A stretch of 64,000 nucleotides of DNA. Origin: Berberis thunbergii. Its lineage: Eukaryota > Streptophyta > Magnoliopsida > Ranunculales > Berberidaceae. The translations under genes were made by a program, and so were the position numbers. Each line of letters starts with the position of its first letter. Position 1 is the first letter of the stretch. The notes under the pieces were generated by a model. It searched no databases. It saw nothing but the letters and a program-made list of their open reading frames with translations, and was not told where the DNA came from. Shown here piece by piece: positions 45,361-56,759 of this stretch. The stretch is from the NCBI GenBank assembly GCA_003290165.1, contig QNQO01001158.1:300857-364856 (forward strand), given 5' to 3'.

Positions 45361-45619
45361 AAATGTTCCAAATCTTGTTCTATGCTTAGTAACATTGATG
45401 TTGCTCAGTTTTCTGTACTTGTGTCACTACCACTGAAATGGTAACAGTACAAGCAGCAGAAATAGTAAGTTTCACAAATATTTCAGGCTGCAAATTTTAC
45501 TACAAGTAGTCCTTTCCCTATGCATTATAGTTTTGATTTACTACATTTATTACCAGGTTAGGTTCTAGGTTTTAATTTTTCTTTTGTTATTGTCAACTAA
45601 CAGAAACAAAGTCCAGTAG

Positions 45620-45945
45620 TTGAGAAAAAGCAAAATTAGTTTTTCCAAAGCTGACAAGAAAGTTGAAAATGAAGTGGAATCTGCTAATTTGAAATGTGAA
45701 TCTGATAAGGATAGTGAAGAAGAGATAGTGCTGAAAGAGGATAGTGGCTACGGGGATGAGAAGAAGGAGAAATAGAAAGTGGAAGAAGAAGAGAAAGTAA
45801 AGGAGCACACAGAAATCGAGAATGTGTCTAATGAGAAAAACATCAAGGGTTCACAAGTGAAGTCTAGAGTCCAAAAGATCGGCTTTATAATGTCTAGCAA
45901 TCCTGTAAAGGAAAACACTGGAGAAAAGCCCATCAAAGATCAAGG
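45620..45945 (+). pseudogene. Lys/Glu-rich charged segment, unrecognised
   Basis: Reads KADKKVENEVESANLKCES and later EEEEKVKEHTEIENVSNEK, with one TAG between them. High charge and low complexity suggest a coiled-coil or disordered exon from a nuclear protein. No family is assignable by eye. It ends near a CAAG/GTATG donor at 45945. Confidence 0.4.
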
Positions 45946-46815
45946 TATGCTAGTTTCTAATTTTCTATCTATACATGTTGGATTACCTGTATTAAAGATC
46001 AAGGTATTGTGTTGTAGAAATTGCAGAACTTGAAGTGGAGGTATGCAAAATTTTCAGACATCTTGATTTATTTAGTGTTAATTATAGATTGCTATTAGGG
46101 TTTGATGAGTATGTCCGAATTTTCAACTGTTTTCAAGTTGTAATCATTTTTGCTACTGAATTCCTATCACAAAACCCCTTTACAATAAAAGCTTTTTAAG
46201 AACTTTTATGTAGAGATGTTAAGTGATTACGTAAGGATTTTTGTTTTTGGTTTTGCAAACATTTCGCTTATCTGTATATCCAATATATTTTACCTTCTTG
46301 GGATCTATTTCTAGAGGCAGTTAAGCGTAGTACCTAGAGGGGATGTCTTGAGATAAATAGAGCTCATAATATCTAGGGCGCGTTAACCTAAGATGAAGTC
46401 ATGCCATCTAATGCATGTCCTCATGAAAGCTAATTGCAAGAGTCCTTTAAGCATTTTGCTATGGTGTCCAAATCTAATTCCTTGCATATCCCAAACATCT
46501 GATCCTAAGATGTCAATGTGACTGGTTCATAATGTTACAATTACAATTAGCTTCCTGCACTGTGAAGGGATTCATTCATAATGACCTTATCTGACAAAAA
46601 AATAGTATATGGCATATGTTAGAAAACTGACTTAATCTTGTTGTAATCAGGTGTTTGTTAGAAAAGTAATTGAGCTGCATAACAAGTATATATGGCATAT
46701 GTAAATGAGTGCTTCCAGAATCATAATTTTTTCCACAAGGTTTGTATTGGACACTGAATCTTGTTCCTAGTATTATGTCCTTATTTTCCTTACGTTATTG
46801 CTTTCATATTCTAGG

Positions 46816-46870
46816 CACTCAAAGAGGCCTTTGAAGTGTTCTACAATAAGGGAGTTGCTGGCAGCTCAAA
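46816..46870 (+). pseudogene. CUL1: cullin-1 fragment (one partial exon)
   Basis: After a TTCTAG acceptor the reading is ALKEAFEVFYNKGVAGSS, a distinctive stretch in the plant CUL1 scaffold of SCF ubiquitin ligases. The similarity then stops abruptly mid-exon: the normal SAELLATFCDNIL continuation is replaced by unrelated sequence. That abrupt stop marks a capture breakpoint. Confidence 0.7.
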
Positions 46871-47135
46871 CAGGCCTTTTGGTTATCCTTGTCACCATCT
46901 GTTCAAGGAAGCACATCGTGGGGGTCTATGGTCCCATGCATTGCAACATGGGCGATATCCTTTTTTTTGTTAAAATTTAAACACAAGAAAAGCTATTGAT
47001 TTTGGTGTTACATTGCTTCTATTCATTAAATTCATTTACTGCAGTTTACTTGTTCTTCCTATCTCTATGTTGTAGAGCTATATTATGTCATTTGGTTTTT
47101 CTTCCTTGACATGATTTCTACACATTTCAACTTAA

Positions 47136-47453
47136 GGGAGTGGAACAACCAGGTTTCTCGTTCCAGATTGTAAATACAAACATGGATGAATTGAGTCCAC
47201 GTGCCCGTAAAAGAAGTGCTTTGCTCACATGGCCACATATAGCATCCTTACATCCTAGCTTGCCTGATGTGTATTGTGGAGGATTTAACACACAAAAGGA
47301 ATCAACAACAGTCTCAATCATCCAGCAGTCTCTAGTCCTCAGTTGTTTCCCTCGAGTCAAGATCTTTCATACTTCAAACAAGTATGAAGGACAAGTGTAT
47401 ATACCTGAGATCAACTACCTCCTCATGTTAGTGTGTGTTGGTGTTACCTCAAG
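47136..47453 (+). pseudogene. fused exon: unknown segment plus KUP/HAK potassium transporter fragment
   Basis: The exon runs from a TTAAG acceptor to an AAG/GTATGTC donor (47453/47454). The second half (about 47290-47453) reads [20 protein letters not shown], then [19 protein letters not shown] and VGVT. This is a conserved membrane region of KUP/HAK potassium transporters ([31 protein letters not shown]). The first half ([35 protein letters not shown]) I do not recognise. No stop separates the halves, so two genes appear fused in frame within one exon. Confidence 0.75.
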
Positions 47454-47871
47454 GTATGTCTTTCAGTTTCTTTTTCTTAGTTTTGGTTATTAGGAAGAAA
47501 TCTTGATTGGTTGTGTGATATTGGTTGTTTTTTTTTTATTGGTAGATTGAGCTTTGATTTTTGTATGAAATCCTTAATGAGTAGTATGTATACAGAAGCT
47601 TTGATTTTTTCATTGTTGTAAGTTTACTCAACCTTTCAAAAAAGTTCGTACTCTGTCACTTCCACTTTATGCCACTTTGTGTAATAGGTTCTTATTATTT
47701 ATACTAGATGGGAACTTACACTATGTTTTTCAGTCCATTTGCTACAGTTACTGGGCTCATACTGTGTCCCATTGAAAATTAGTTCGTCATGGAAAGGTTT
47801 GAGTACTATACATATTTTTTGACCTGGTGAATAGTCAACTACTTTATGTTTACTAAGACCAGTTCTTACAG

Positions 47872-48159
47872 GGGGCTTCCAATAGCATTACATCAGTTCT
47901 TTATCTCAAAGATGAGATAACTATTGTGACTGCTGGAGCAGTGGACAGGTTTCTTTGATGCTTTCATAGATTCTCCTTACTTGAACAATGGAGTTTTTGC
48001 ATAATGTAAAGTATTGAAGTCCTTATCTGTAATTTAGTTAAACTGATTCTTCCATGTGCATTTTTGTTTCATTTCAGTGATGTGTAGTTCTGGGATACCC
48101 GGAATTTGAAAGGCCCCATATTTTCAACATCTTCTCACATCGAACCATCAAATGAAAAG
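47872..48159 (+). pseudogene. CDT2-like WD40 protein fragment (two exons)
   Basis: Exon 47872-47948 reads GASNSITSVLYLKDEITIVT then AGAVD. Exon 48078-48159 reads DV (stop) FWDTRNLKGPI and ends in EPSNEK at a GTCAG donor. The pair forms one WD40 blade (ITSVLYL...AGAVDS-IKFWDTRNLK) as in plant CDT2/DTL homologues, the substrate receptors of CUL4-DDB1 ligases. The TAG in the second exon replaces a Lys codon. Only one blade is present. Confidence 0.65.
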
Positions 48160-48670
48160 GTCAGTTAACCCCCAAGATGCTAATTCTTATCTGTCTACTC
48201 AGTGGAGATAGTTTTCATCTACTGCAAAAAGACTGATCTGAAAAAAATAATTTTATAGATTATAACGAGATCAAGGTTCTACCAGTTTCAAAATGTTTAA
48301 CATTGTGTCCACCATGTGTCAAGTGTTAGAGTATTTTGATCCCTAAAGACCATAATAGCTTTCTAGACTAGTCAGGTACTGTATAGTGTTGACTAGTCAG
48401 GTACTATATACATCCTTCCAGGTTTAGCAAGCACCCATAAATCAGAAATCTTAATTACGTTGCAATAACACAAAATCATGGTTGCATCCTCCCTCGAATC
48501 TAAAAATAGTCTTGTTCACCTGCAGGAAAGTCAACTAGTTAAACTTCAGAGACAATATATTAGACTGATATCACAGAAATAGTTATATCATGTATTGCAT
48601 ATGAGCAGGAAAAAACTCACAGTCTAGCTTATCACAACAGACTTTCTCCAATACCCTACTGCACGCAGCC
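48160..48670. other. cargo region between CDT2-like and MLO pieces, nothing recognised
   Basis: AT-rich. A short direct repeat, GACTAGTCAGGTACT, occurs at about 48367 and 48394. It may be intron DNA of either neighbour. Confidence 0.35.
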
Positions 48671-48911
48671 TGAAAAAATGTAAACAAGTCTGATTATGTA
48701 GCTCATTTAGTGTACTGCCTCCCAACCATAGGTAGAAGAATAAAGTGATAACTTACTTTTGCCCCTCCAAGAAGCATTATAGTGACACAAACTTGAAAAA
48801 ATGTAAACAAGTCTGATTATGTAGCTCATTTAGTGTACTGCCTCCCAACCATAGGTAGAAGAATAAAGTGATAACTTACTTTTGCCCCTCCAAGAAGCAT
48901 TGTAGTGACAC
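48671..48911. repeat. 123-bp tandem duplication including part of an MLO exon
   Basis: TGAAAAAATGTAAACAAGTC starts at 48671 and again at 48794. The copies share the sequence up to CAAGAAGCATTRTAGTGACAC. The first copy ends inside the MLO exon; the second continues into the full exon. Confidence 0.88.
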
Positions 48912-49726
48912 AGAACATCATATGAACAACTGCCAACACAAAAATGAAAATGTGTAGCTAATGTAGTCCTTCTAGTGATAGCAATGGGACTTTCCGCTGT
49001 ATAATGGATGTAGGAATACAAAATAGAGGACACGGTAAATTCTTGTAGTGGTATGGGATAATAGGAACAGAACGCCTGAAGTTTTTTTATCCTGCATATC
49101 TCATGACTGGAACAATCTGCTAATCTGTTGTTGCATGTTATAACTTATATGATATATGTTCTCACTTCTGTTTTTCTCCTTTGAGAATTCAGATGATTAA
49201 GCATATGTTGCACTATAGCTGATTTACACTGTCGACTCCTAGTAGTTCTCAAAGCTTTTTCCAATTTAATATATTAGGTCCCTCAAGTGTTATTCATATA
49301 TATGTTATTTTTGCAGGACTGGCTCTGGCTCAATGGATGTGCCTGGTTGGAAATTCTTACTTGTTTACTAAGTGGGCGGTGAAATATTGAAAACGAAGTG
49401 TACCCACTTGCTTTGTTATGGTATATATCAATAAGCTTCAATGAAGTTCATAAAGATTACTAGAATTAGTTGAACTCAGCACATCGTACCTTATGTGGAC
49501 AATATTCAGCATTGCCTTCTGATAAAAGTCGGAGCCCATTCCAAAAGGTTGCAGGAGCAAAAGTGGCATTGCTGACAACCCCATGCTCAGAAGAACTTTC
49601 TCTCTCTTTCACCTCCTTTTTGCAAGGAAGCATATGAGCCATAACATACTTTGGTATGCATATTTGGCTTATCAAACCTTGAAAGGCTGTTAATAGAAGA
49701 GAAATGAAGCCCAGAAGCATCAGTTC
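48880..49726 (-). pseudogene. MLO: MLO-type membrane protein fragment (two exons)
   Basis: On minus, exon 49726-49490 reads ELMLLGFISLLLTAFQGLIS, then QICIPKYV and, later, EGNAEYCPHK at a GT donor, the first extracellular/helix part of MLO. Exon 48957-48880 reads LHIFIFVLAVVHMMFCVTTM then LLGGAKV, the next membrane helix, between AG and GT sites. MLO proteins are seven-helix plasma-membrane calcium channels that influence powdery mildew susceptibility and cell-surface signalling. The rest of the gene is absent. This is the only recognised cargo piece that reads opposite to the others. Confidence 0.82.
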
Positions 49727-50134
49727 TGCATACACAAAATGCACTCAAAATTTTTAGTCATAGGGTTTCTTTCTTTATTATTAATTTGATAGATTTTGTG
49801 ACTCATGTAATACATTATCTCATTAATTATATTACTTTGCCTTCATTCATCGTCTTGTTTAAGTTTGGCACATTTAAATTTTTATTTTCTAGAAATAAAA
49901 CTTATAAGATGTAATAATAAGTCATTTAATAGCAAAAAAAAAAAATTTGCTATGTATACTTACCATAGCATTTTTGAAACGCTATAAAAGGCCAACTTAC
50001 TATAGCGTTTAAAACGCTATAATAGACCTTGGGTCTATTATAGCTTGGGCAAACACAGCGTTTTCTAAAACGCTATGGTATCCTACCATAGCATTTTTGA
50101 AACGCTATTAATGGCCAGATTTCTTGTAGTGATA

Positions 50135-53100
50135 CTCAGCTTCAGTAGTTGACAAAGCAACACACTTTCTAGACTGCCAAGCTACAGCTCCCCCTACAAA
50201 GTGACATAACTTGAAGTCGACATCTTCTTGCCTAAATCACCTACAAAATTTGCATCTGTGTACCCTTCTAACACAACTTCTGAAGTACCAAAGCTTAAAC
50301 AAAGCTTTGAATTACCTTTCAAATATCTCATAATCCATTTAACTACAGCTCAATGTTCTTTTCCTGGATTTTCTGAATACCTACTCACAACACTGACTGC
50401 TTGAGCAATATCTGGTCTTGTACAAACCATAGCATACACCAAACACCCTACAGCAGAGGAGTATGGAATACCTGACATTTGCTTCTTTTCTTCATCAGTA
50501 CGAGGAGATAACTTGGCACTTAACTTGAAGTGATTAGCAAGTGGAGTACTCACGGGCTTAGCATCATTCATGTTGAACCTTTCAAGTAATTTTCAACATA
50601 CTTGTCTTGTCACAACCACAACTTCTTAATTTTTCAGTCACATGTAATCTTCATCCCTAGGATGTGTTGAGCTAGCCTCAAGTCTTTCATATTAAAAGAG
50701 TTCAACAAATCTTATTTCAACTTGTTAATCATATCAACATCTTTTCCAACAATTAGTATATCATCAACATAAATCAAGAGAATAATAAAGCTATCAGGCG
50801 AAAAATATCTTACATAAACACAATGGTCTAGAAGTGTTCTCTTGTAGCCATGTCCTACCATAAAGAAGTCAAACTTCTTATACCACTGTCTCGGAGCTTG
50901 TTTCAATCCATAAAGGCTTTTCTTCAATCTGCAAACCATATGTTCTTTCCCTTTCACTTCAAAACCCTCTGGTTGTACCATGTAAATTTATTCATGCAAA
51001 TCCCATGAAGAAGTGTAGTTTTAACATCTAATTAATCAATCTCAAGATCCAGGCTAGCTGCAAGACTTAACACCACTCTAATGGATGTCATCTTCACCAC
51101 GGGTGAGAATATCTCATTAAAATCTATCATCTTCTTTTGCGCAAAGCCTTTACCACTAACCGAGCTTTGTGCTTCACATTCTTTACATCACCATCTTTTT
51201 TCAATTTGTACACCCATTTGTTCTTCAAAGGTTTTCTACCTTTTGGAATCTCAATTAAATGATAAATACCATTTCTTATACAAGGAACTCATATCTTCTT
51301 GCATAGCTTTCATCCAGCTATCTTTATCTTTATGATGTAGTACTTCTTGAAAAAAATTTGGTTCACCTTCTTCTATAAGGAAAACATATTCATCATTGGG
51401 ATACCTCTTGAAGGTTTGCGCTCTCTGGTAGACCTTTTTAATTGAGGCTCTACTATTTCTTGCTGAAGGGGTTGTTCTTCATGTGCAGTCTCATCTGTTT
51501 CTATATGATCATCATTAAGAACTTTGTTTTTTGGCATATGGTCACCAACTATATCATCTGGCATCTCTCCCCCCATTTTCAACATGCGACAAAGGAGGAG
51601 AAAGTGGTGTAAGATCTGCTATCTCATTATTTATCTGCTTAGGCTTGTCAATTTTCTCAAAATCTGCAATGGTATGATCTTCATAAAATACATCTCTGCT
51701 TCTAATAATTTTCTTATTCTCTGGATCCCATAATCTGTAGCCAAACTGCTTATCTCCATAACCAATGAAAATACATGGAGATGCCTTCTCATCAAGCTTT
51801 AATCTCTTCTCCTTCGGTACATGAACAAATGTTTTACAGCCAAATACCTTCAAATGAGAGTATGAACTATCTTTCCCTCTCCACACTCTTTCTGGAATGT
51901 TACCATCTAAAGGAAATGAATGAGACTTGTTGATGAGATAACAGGTCGTACTAGCAGCTTCAGACCAGAACTCTTTTGGCAATTTAGCCATGCGAAGCAT
52001 GCATCTCACATTTTCTACAATAGTTCGATTCATTCTTTCTGCTACCCCATTATGCTTGTGGAGTGTCAGGAACTGACTTTTCATGCCGTATACCAAGCTT
52101 ACTACAATAAGCTTTAAATTTTTTTGATGTGTACTCGCCACCATTATCACTGCGGAGACACTTCAAAACTCTACCTGTTTCTCTTTCAACCTTGGCAATA
52201 AACTGCTAGAATAGCTGAAAAACATGGTCCTTAGATCTGAGAAAATATATACACACCTTTCTTGATGCATCATCAATAAATATCAAGAAATATTTACTGC
52301 CACCAAGAGAATCTACTTCAATGGGACCACAAACATCAGTGTAAACCAAATCTAACAAGCCATATTTTTTTTTGATGATCTACAAAATGCAACTCTATAA
52401 TGTTTACCAAATAAACAATAATCACAGGGGTTAAGAGAAATACATTTCAAAGAGGGAATTAATTTCTTCTTTTCTAAGAGTTGCATACCTTTCTCACTCA
52501 TGTGTGCAAATCGCATGTGCCACAAGTTTGTAGAAGAATCCTTTTCAGCTGCATTCAAACCAGTCTTACACAATTTCACCTGAGTCTTGTATAGTGTGCA
52601 ACACGCCTTACCCTTTGCAACAACAAGTGAACCTTTGGTAAGCTTCCATGCACCGTTAACAAAATAATTAATATACCCTTGTTTATCCAAAACAAGTCCA
52701 GAAATCAAGTTCAGACAAAATCAGGAACATGACGTACAACTTTCAAAGTCAACGTGCACCCCGTATTAGTCTTGGCACACACATCACCTATCCCACTATT
52801 TTAGAGTTGCTAGTGTTTCCATCTTCACACTGCCAAAATCTCCCTACTCTATAAGTAATGAAATAGTCTTTCCTTGGGTTTGCATGATAAGATGCACCAG
52901 TGTCAATAATCCATTCACTTCCTTCATTTGCAACATGCAAACATTCACCTTCGCCATACAAAGAGCCACGGGTTCGTCAGTAACAGTAGTTGTAGCTTCT
53001 TTACTATCACCAATCTTCACTTTTCTTTCTTTCAAATCTCTTTCGTAACTATAATATTGTTTTCTGAATGATCTGGTTTGCCACAATAATGACACTTAAA

Positions 53101-53848
53101 ACTTCTATCTCTTGACTTTGATCCCCCTCTTGACTATCACTGTTCTTATCATAACCATGATATTTCTTATATTTTTCTCTCCCCCTGTTTTCAGTCACAA
53201 GTGCTTGGAAATGATCAGTACTGGCAGACTTCCTTTTAGTCTCTTCATTAAATAAACTACCGGTAACTAACTCCATGGTAAGCTGTCCCATTCGGTGCCG
53301 AATTACTAACGACACCACCAATGTTTTCCAACTATCTGGTAATGAGCTAAGAAGTAATAGTGTTTGCATTTCATCATCTAACACTATCTTCATGTTGGAT
53401 AACTGATTCACCACACTTTGCACCTCATTTAAGTGCTCGGCAATAGAACTACCTTCCTTGAATTTCAAGTTCAATAACCTCATGACATAATAAGAGCAAG
53501 TTCACTAAGTTCCTTGAATTTGCAGCGGTTTTCCTTTCATATAAATTCTAAAGTTTGGTCCAAGAGCATGTGCAGACATTCCAACTGACACATGATGAAA
53601 TACCGAATCATCTAACCATTGTCTGATGTGACCAATAACCTTTCTGTTTAATTTCTTCCACTCTTCTTCTGACATATCCTTGGGTTTAGCTACATCTCCC
53701 TCAATTGGAGGATAATATGTCTTCCATCTTGGCTTTCAAATAACATATATAGTTTGAGCCATTAAGGCTAATCATCTTTGTATTGTTGTTATTCTCCATG
53801 TCAATTCTCTTAATTGACAATCTCTCAACAATTGCTCTGATACCACTT
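50135..53848 (-). pseudogene. Copia-2 gag-pol (main part)
   Basis: Right to left: gag with MRLLNLKFKEGSSIAEHLNE (from 53483). A protease stretch follows, then GAG-pre-integrase WHMRFAHMSEKGMQLLEKK (about 52645). Integrase has HNGVAERMNRTIVENVRCML and KVFGCKTFVHVPKEKR (52060-51800). Reverse transcriptase has LKKSLYGLKQAPRQWYKKF and the catalytic YVDD (LLIYVDDILIVGK, about 50765). The RNase H lead-in has SSAVGCLVYAMVCTRPDIAQ, and ALSTTEAEY lies at the CACTA junction. Stops and frameshifts interrupt it, but domains are better kept than in Copia-1, so this insertion looks younger. Confidence 0.9.
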
Positions 53849-54514
53849 TGTTGTGACAAATACAATAAACAATACCAAATAAATAACTAAAGCAATAATA
53901 AATGAGACACCAAGATTTTACGTGAAAATCTTCAATGTGAAGGGAAAAACCACAGGGCAAATCCGTGAGAATCCACAAATCAAATAAGAAGAAGTACATT
54001 AATTTCTCAAGTTTTTTGCCCAAAGCTTGAGTAATACAAGGAGTAAATAACATGGGTTACCTCACAGCAAATTAACCCAAAAGCTCTTTCAACTTCTTCT
54101 ACCAAATCAATCGACAAACTAAGTCGATATCGGCAACCACACGTCACACTTTGTCACAAAATTGCGTCCAAAGAATCAGACACAAAGTCACCGTCCATGT
54201 GCACACAGCCGCACCAAACACCAAAGAGATACTATGTTCTCTGTTCCTTATTCACGCAATAGCTTCTCTGAAAACACTATGAATAAAAACTTTGTTTTAT
54301 GCACCTATTTATACTTGTTTGTAGCCACCCAACACCGCCTCAAATAGAAATTTGTTTCTATTTAATTAATCAGCTACCAACTCATTCCTTATTCAAAACA
54401 AAAACTTTGTTTTTGTTTTTTTATTGAAATTTTTTTTCCTTATTCAACCAAACTTAAAATTATGTTTGATTAATTACCAAAATTGGATCCACCATAATGG
54501 GCTGGACCTCAACA
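53849..54514 (-). repeat. Copia-2 LTR (5' with respect to the element)
   Basis: Starts TGTTGTGACAAATACAAT and ends GACCTCAACA. Immediately to its left GCTCTGATACCA (53834-53845) is the complement of the initiator tRNA-Met primer site. Confidence 0.9.
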
Positions 54515-54627
54515 CTGTAGACTTGCTTGAGCAATTAAAAACATATTTTTGCTTTCCAAACACTTTGTATCCTTAGAGTTTTGCTTTAAGCTAATCTAAT
54601 GGTAGCTGATATTATGGGAAAATTCTA

Positions 54628-54752
54628 AATGGCGAGGGGTGAGTGTGACCGCTCATCCCCCTTGAGATGTGCACGTGTGCCCTCAAAATTCACAACCTCG
54701 CGAATCTTGAGGGGGATGAGTGGTAACACCACCCCCCCTCACCCCATTTCCT
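54628..54752. repeat. GC-rich foldback (MITE-like) in the PP2C intron
   Basis: AAATGGCGAGGGGTGAG and GCTCATCCCCCTTGAGAT at the left are mirrored on the right by ATCTTGAGGGGGATGAG and CTCACCCCATTT. This gives an imperfect inverted repeat of about 125 bp with a small loop. It lies just upstream of the next PP2C exon. No clear target duplication. Confidence 0.6.
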
Positions 54753-54790
54753 TGACGGCTAGAAGTGCTCGATATTATGACATTCAACAG

Positions 54791-55233
54791 GTTCTCCACG
54801 TGGCCAATATTGGTGATTCGGGCTATTATAAGAAATGGTACCGTCTTCCAAAGGTCTGTGTGAATGGTGTTTGGATTCAATTTTCCATTTCAAATTCAAA
54901 GATGGATAATCCTTCAGAACTCATGGAGGTAAATTCATTCAGAGCAATATTCTCGGTTTGTTTTAGAAGGTTGCCATTGCTACAACAGTCTTCCTTTTAA
55001 TCTGTACCAGTATCAGACTTGTTTTGTGACTGTAAAAGCATTTCCTTAATTAATTAAAATTTGTAAGCATAAGTATGTTATATGATTGATTTGTTTTCAT
55101 TTTTCCAGTGATCCGATTAGAAGAGGGTGATGTAACTGTCACTGGAATCGATGGCCTTTTTGACAATCTGTATGAAGAAGAAATTGTTTCAATCATCACC
55201 AAATTATTGCGAACCAACAATCTAAAGCCTAAG
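54791..55233 (+). pseudogene. PP2C-type phosphatase, exons downstream of the giant intron
   Basis: Exon 54791-54928 begins VLHVANIGDSGY after an AACAG acceptor and ends NPSELME at a GGT donor. Exon 55109-55233 reads [20 protein letters not shown] then [13 protein letters not shown] and ends AAG/GTACT. VANIGDSG and DGLFDN hold the metal-binding Asp residues of plant PP2C phosphatases of the SpoIIE-like group. The middle of the first exon is poorly conserved (KKWYRLPKVCVNGVW instead of the usual F-SP---H-FN). The last conserved block (SPFADAA, DDVTVI) was not found downstream, so the gene is broken on both sides. Confidence 0.75.
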
Positions 55234-55239
55234 GTACTT

Positions 55240-56755
55240 GAAGTTAAAGACCCACAAGTGTACCTGTCTGTCTGGTTTCTTTGAGTCCTTCCCATAATAA
55301 ACATATTCAATTGAATGCCAAATTCTATAACATTCTCCTTCCACTTACATTGTCAATGGCTTTATTATAAAACTACTAGTTTAATTAGATGGTTCAGTTC
55401 CTTGTGACCACTTACTCGGGTGTGCTTAATTGTACTTGCAAGTGGTCTTGACAGGTCTTCCCCTAGACTAACATACATCTTGTTGTCTCCCTATTTCACG
55501 CCATCCATTGACGATAGGAACTAACCTATCCAAAAAGCCCGTCTCCTTTGGGAAAGCATATTTGGGTCACTGTTCTTGCAAAGTATTCGTGAGCTTGATA
55601 ACCAATAAATTTATTACAGGAATATAAATTGGATGACATTTACTTTTGGTTTTCTATCTAAACAATTGTAATTATTTGATGTAATCTTCAGGATTAGAAC
55701 AATTGCCAAAGAATATGCTAATTGAAGAAAACATGAAACTTAAACTTCATCGTCAAAAAGCAAGGAAATGTGTGATTTCTAGAAATATATCAAAATTTCA
55801 CGAAATATTTCGTTGGAGTTACCGAAATATTTAATTTTGTTTATAAGGGAAATTCTCATAAGTTTGTTAAGTGAACAATCCTTATTTAGTATGTAAGTGA
55901 AAATTTTTAAACTTTTTCTAACCAAAAACAAAGTATTTCATACAATATTTCTTAAAATCTATGGACCAAAATTAACTCAAAAATGAAATCACAAATCCTT
56001 GTCAAAAAGCAAGTTGATAAAAGCCAAAACATTTCCAATTCGTTTTGGTAAAATTCTCAAGACTAAATGAAGTATTCATTTCGGAATCTCATTATGTCAA
56101 CGATATCATATAAATTAATCGAAAATATTGGAAATCAGGTTTTGCAACAAGGGTGAGGTGGTGTGATCTTGAAAGAATGATGAAATCCTCAAAGTGTTTT
56201 TGTATCCAAAAAAATACCACCAAGAGTGGTGATATTAGTGATCTACGATCTGAACTACCCAATTGTTAAGCATAAAAGGCCTCTCATCGTCAAAGCAACA
56301 AGACTCCAAGCTAGGGAGAGACTACCTCTTTCCTTTTACGGCATTCTCTTACCAAATCAGCGAGATACATTTCTTTTTACAATACAAAAGAAAGAAACAC
56401 AAAAAGAAAGAGATAAATCAAATCCGCTATATATTGGGAGAGTATGGTGGCATCTAAAATAGTAACCAATAGTAAATTGCATGTTTCCGTAATTAAGCTC
56501 AAATATAGAAACAAAAAGATTTGTAAATAAGTGGTGTCAGTTACTCTATAAAAAGATACTGATTAGATTAGATTGATTAGCGAACCAAACCAAACCAAAA
56601 ACAGTTTTTTGCGTTTCTCTCGTTCCTTCCAAGTCCCGTTTCTTTCTTAGCTAGCTTTTTATGGGTTTAGCAATGGCACCCTCTTGGAAAAAAAAAGGGG
56701 GAGATATTGTGTTGGTGTTTATCATCTCTTCCTAAGGGGTCTCCCATGTTTGAAT
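55240..56755. other. AT-rich DNA between the PP2C and F-box remnants, nothing recognised
   Basis: No motif of either neighbour or of an element. CGAAATATTT-like short repeats occur near 55790-55840. Confidence 0.4.
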
Positions 56756-56759
56756 CTAC

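Larger units (their letters stand above)
39316..50131. mobile_element. Pack-CACTA element carrying fragments of at least eight host genes
   Basis: Left end CACTACAACACAAATG, right end ATTTCTTGTAGTG, with a perfect 3-bp target duplication ATA (39313-39315, 50132-50134). Removing the 10,816 bp and one ATA restores an uninterrupted Copia RNase H reading (TEAEYIA), which proves the boundaries. Subterminal regions hold inverted motifs of the type ATAGCGTTTTAAACGCTAT (right, 49940-50110) and ATAGCATTTTTGCTA (left, 39350-39400). No CACTA transposase was recognised. The cargo keeps introns and splice sites, so it was taken up as genomic DNA. Most cargo reads on plus, MLO on minus. Confidence 0.9.
38291..54514 (-). 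mobile_element. Ty1/Copia retrotransposon on minus, split by a CACTA element
   Basis: LTRs at 38291-38957 and 53849-54514 start TGTTG and end CAACA. The primer-binding site (TGGTATCAGAGC on minus) lies left of the right LTR, so transcription runs right to left. Once the CACTA insert is removed, the element is about 5.4 kb, normal for Copia. Flanking 5-mers ATGTG and CTGTA do not match, so the target duplication has decayed or the ends recombined. The LTRs are close in sequence but not identical. It sits in an intron of the PP2C gene in antisense. Confidence 0.9.
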
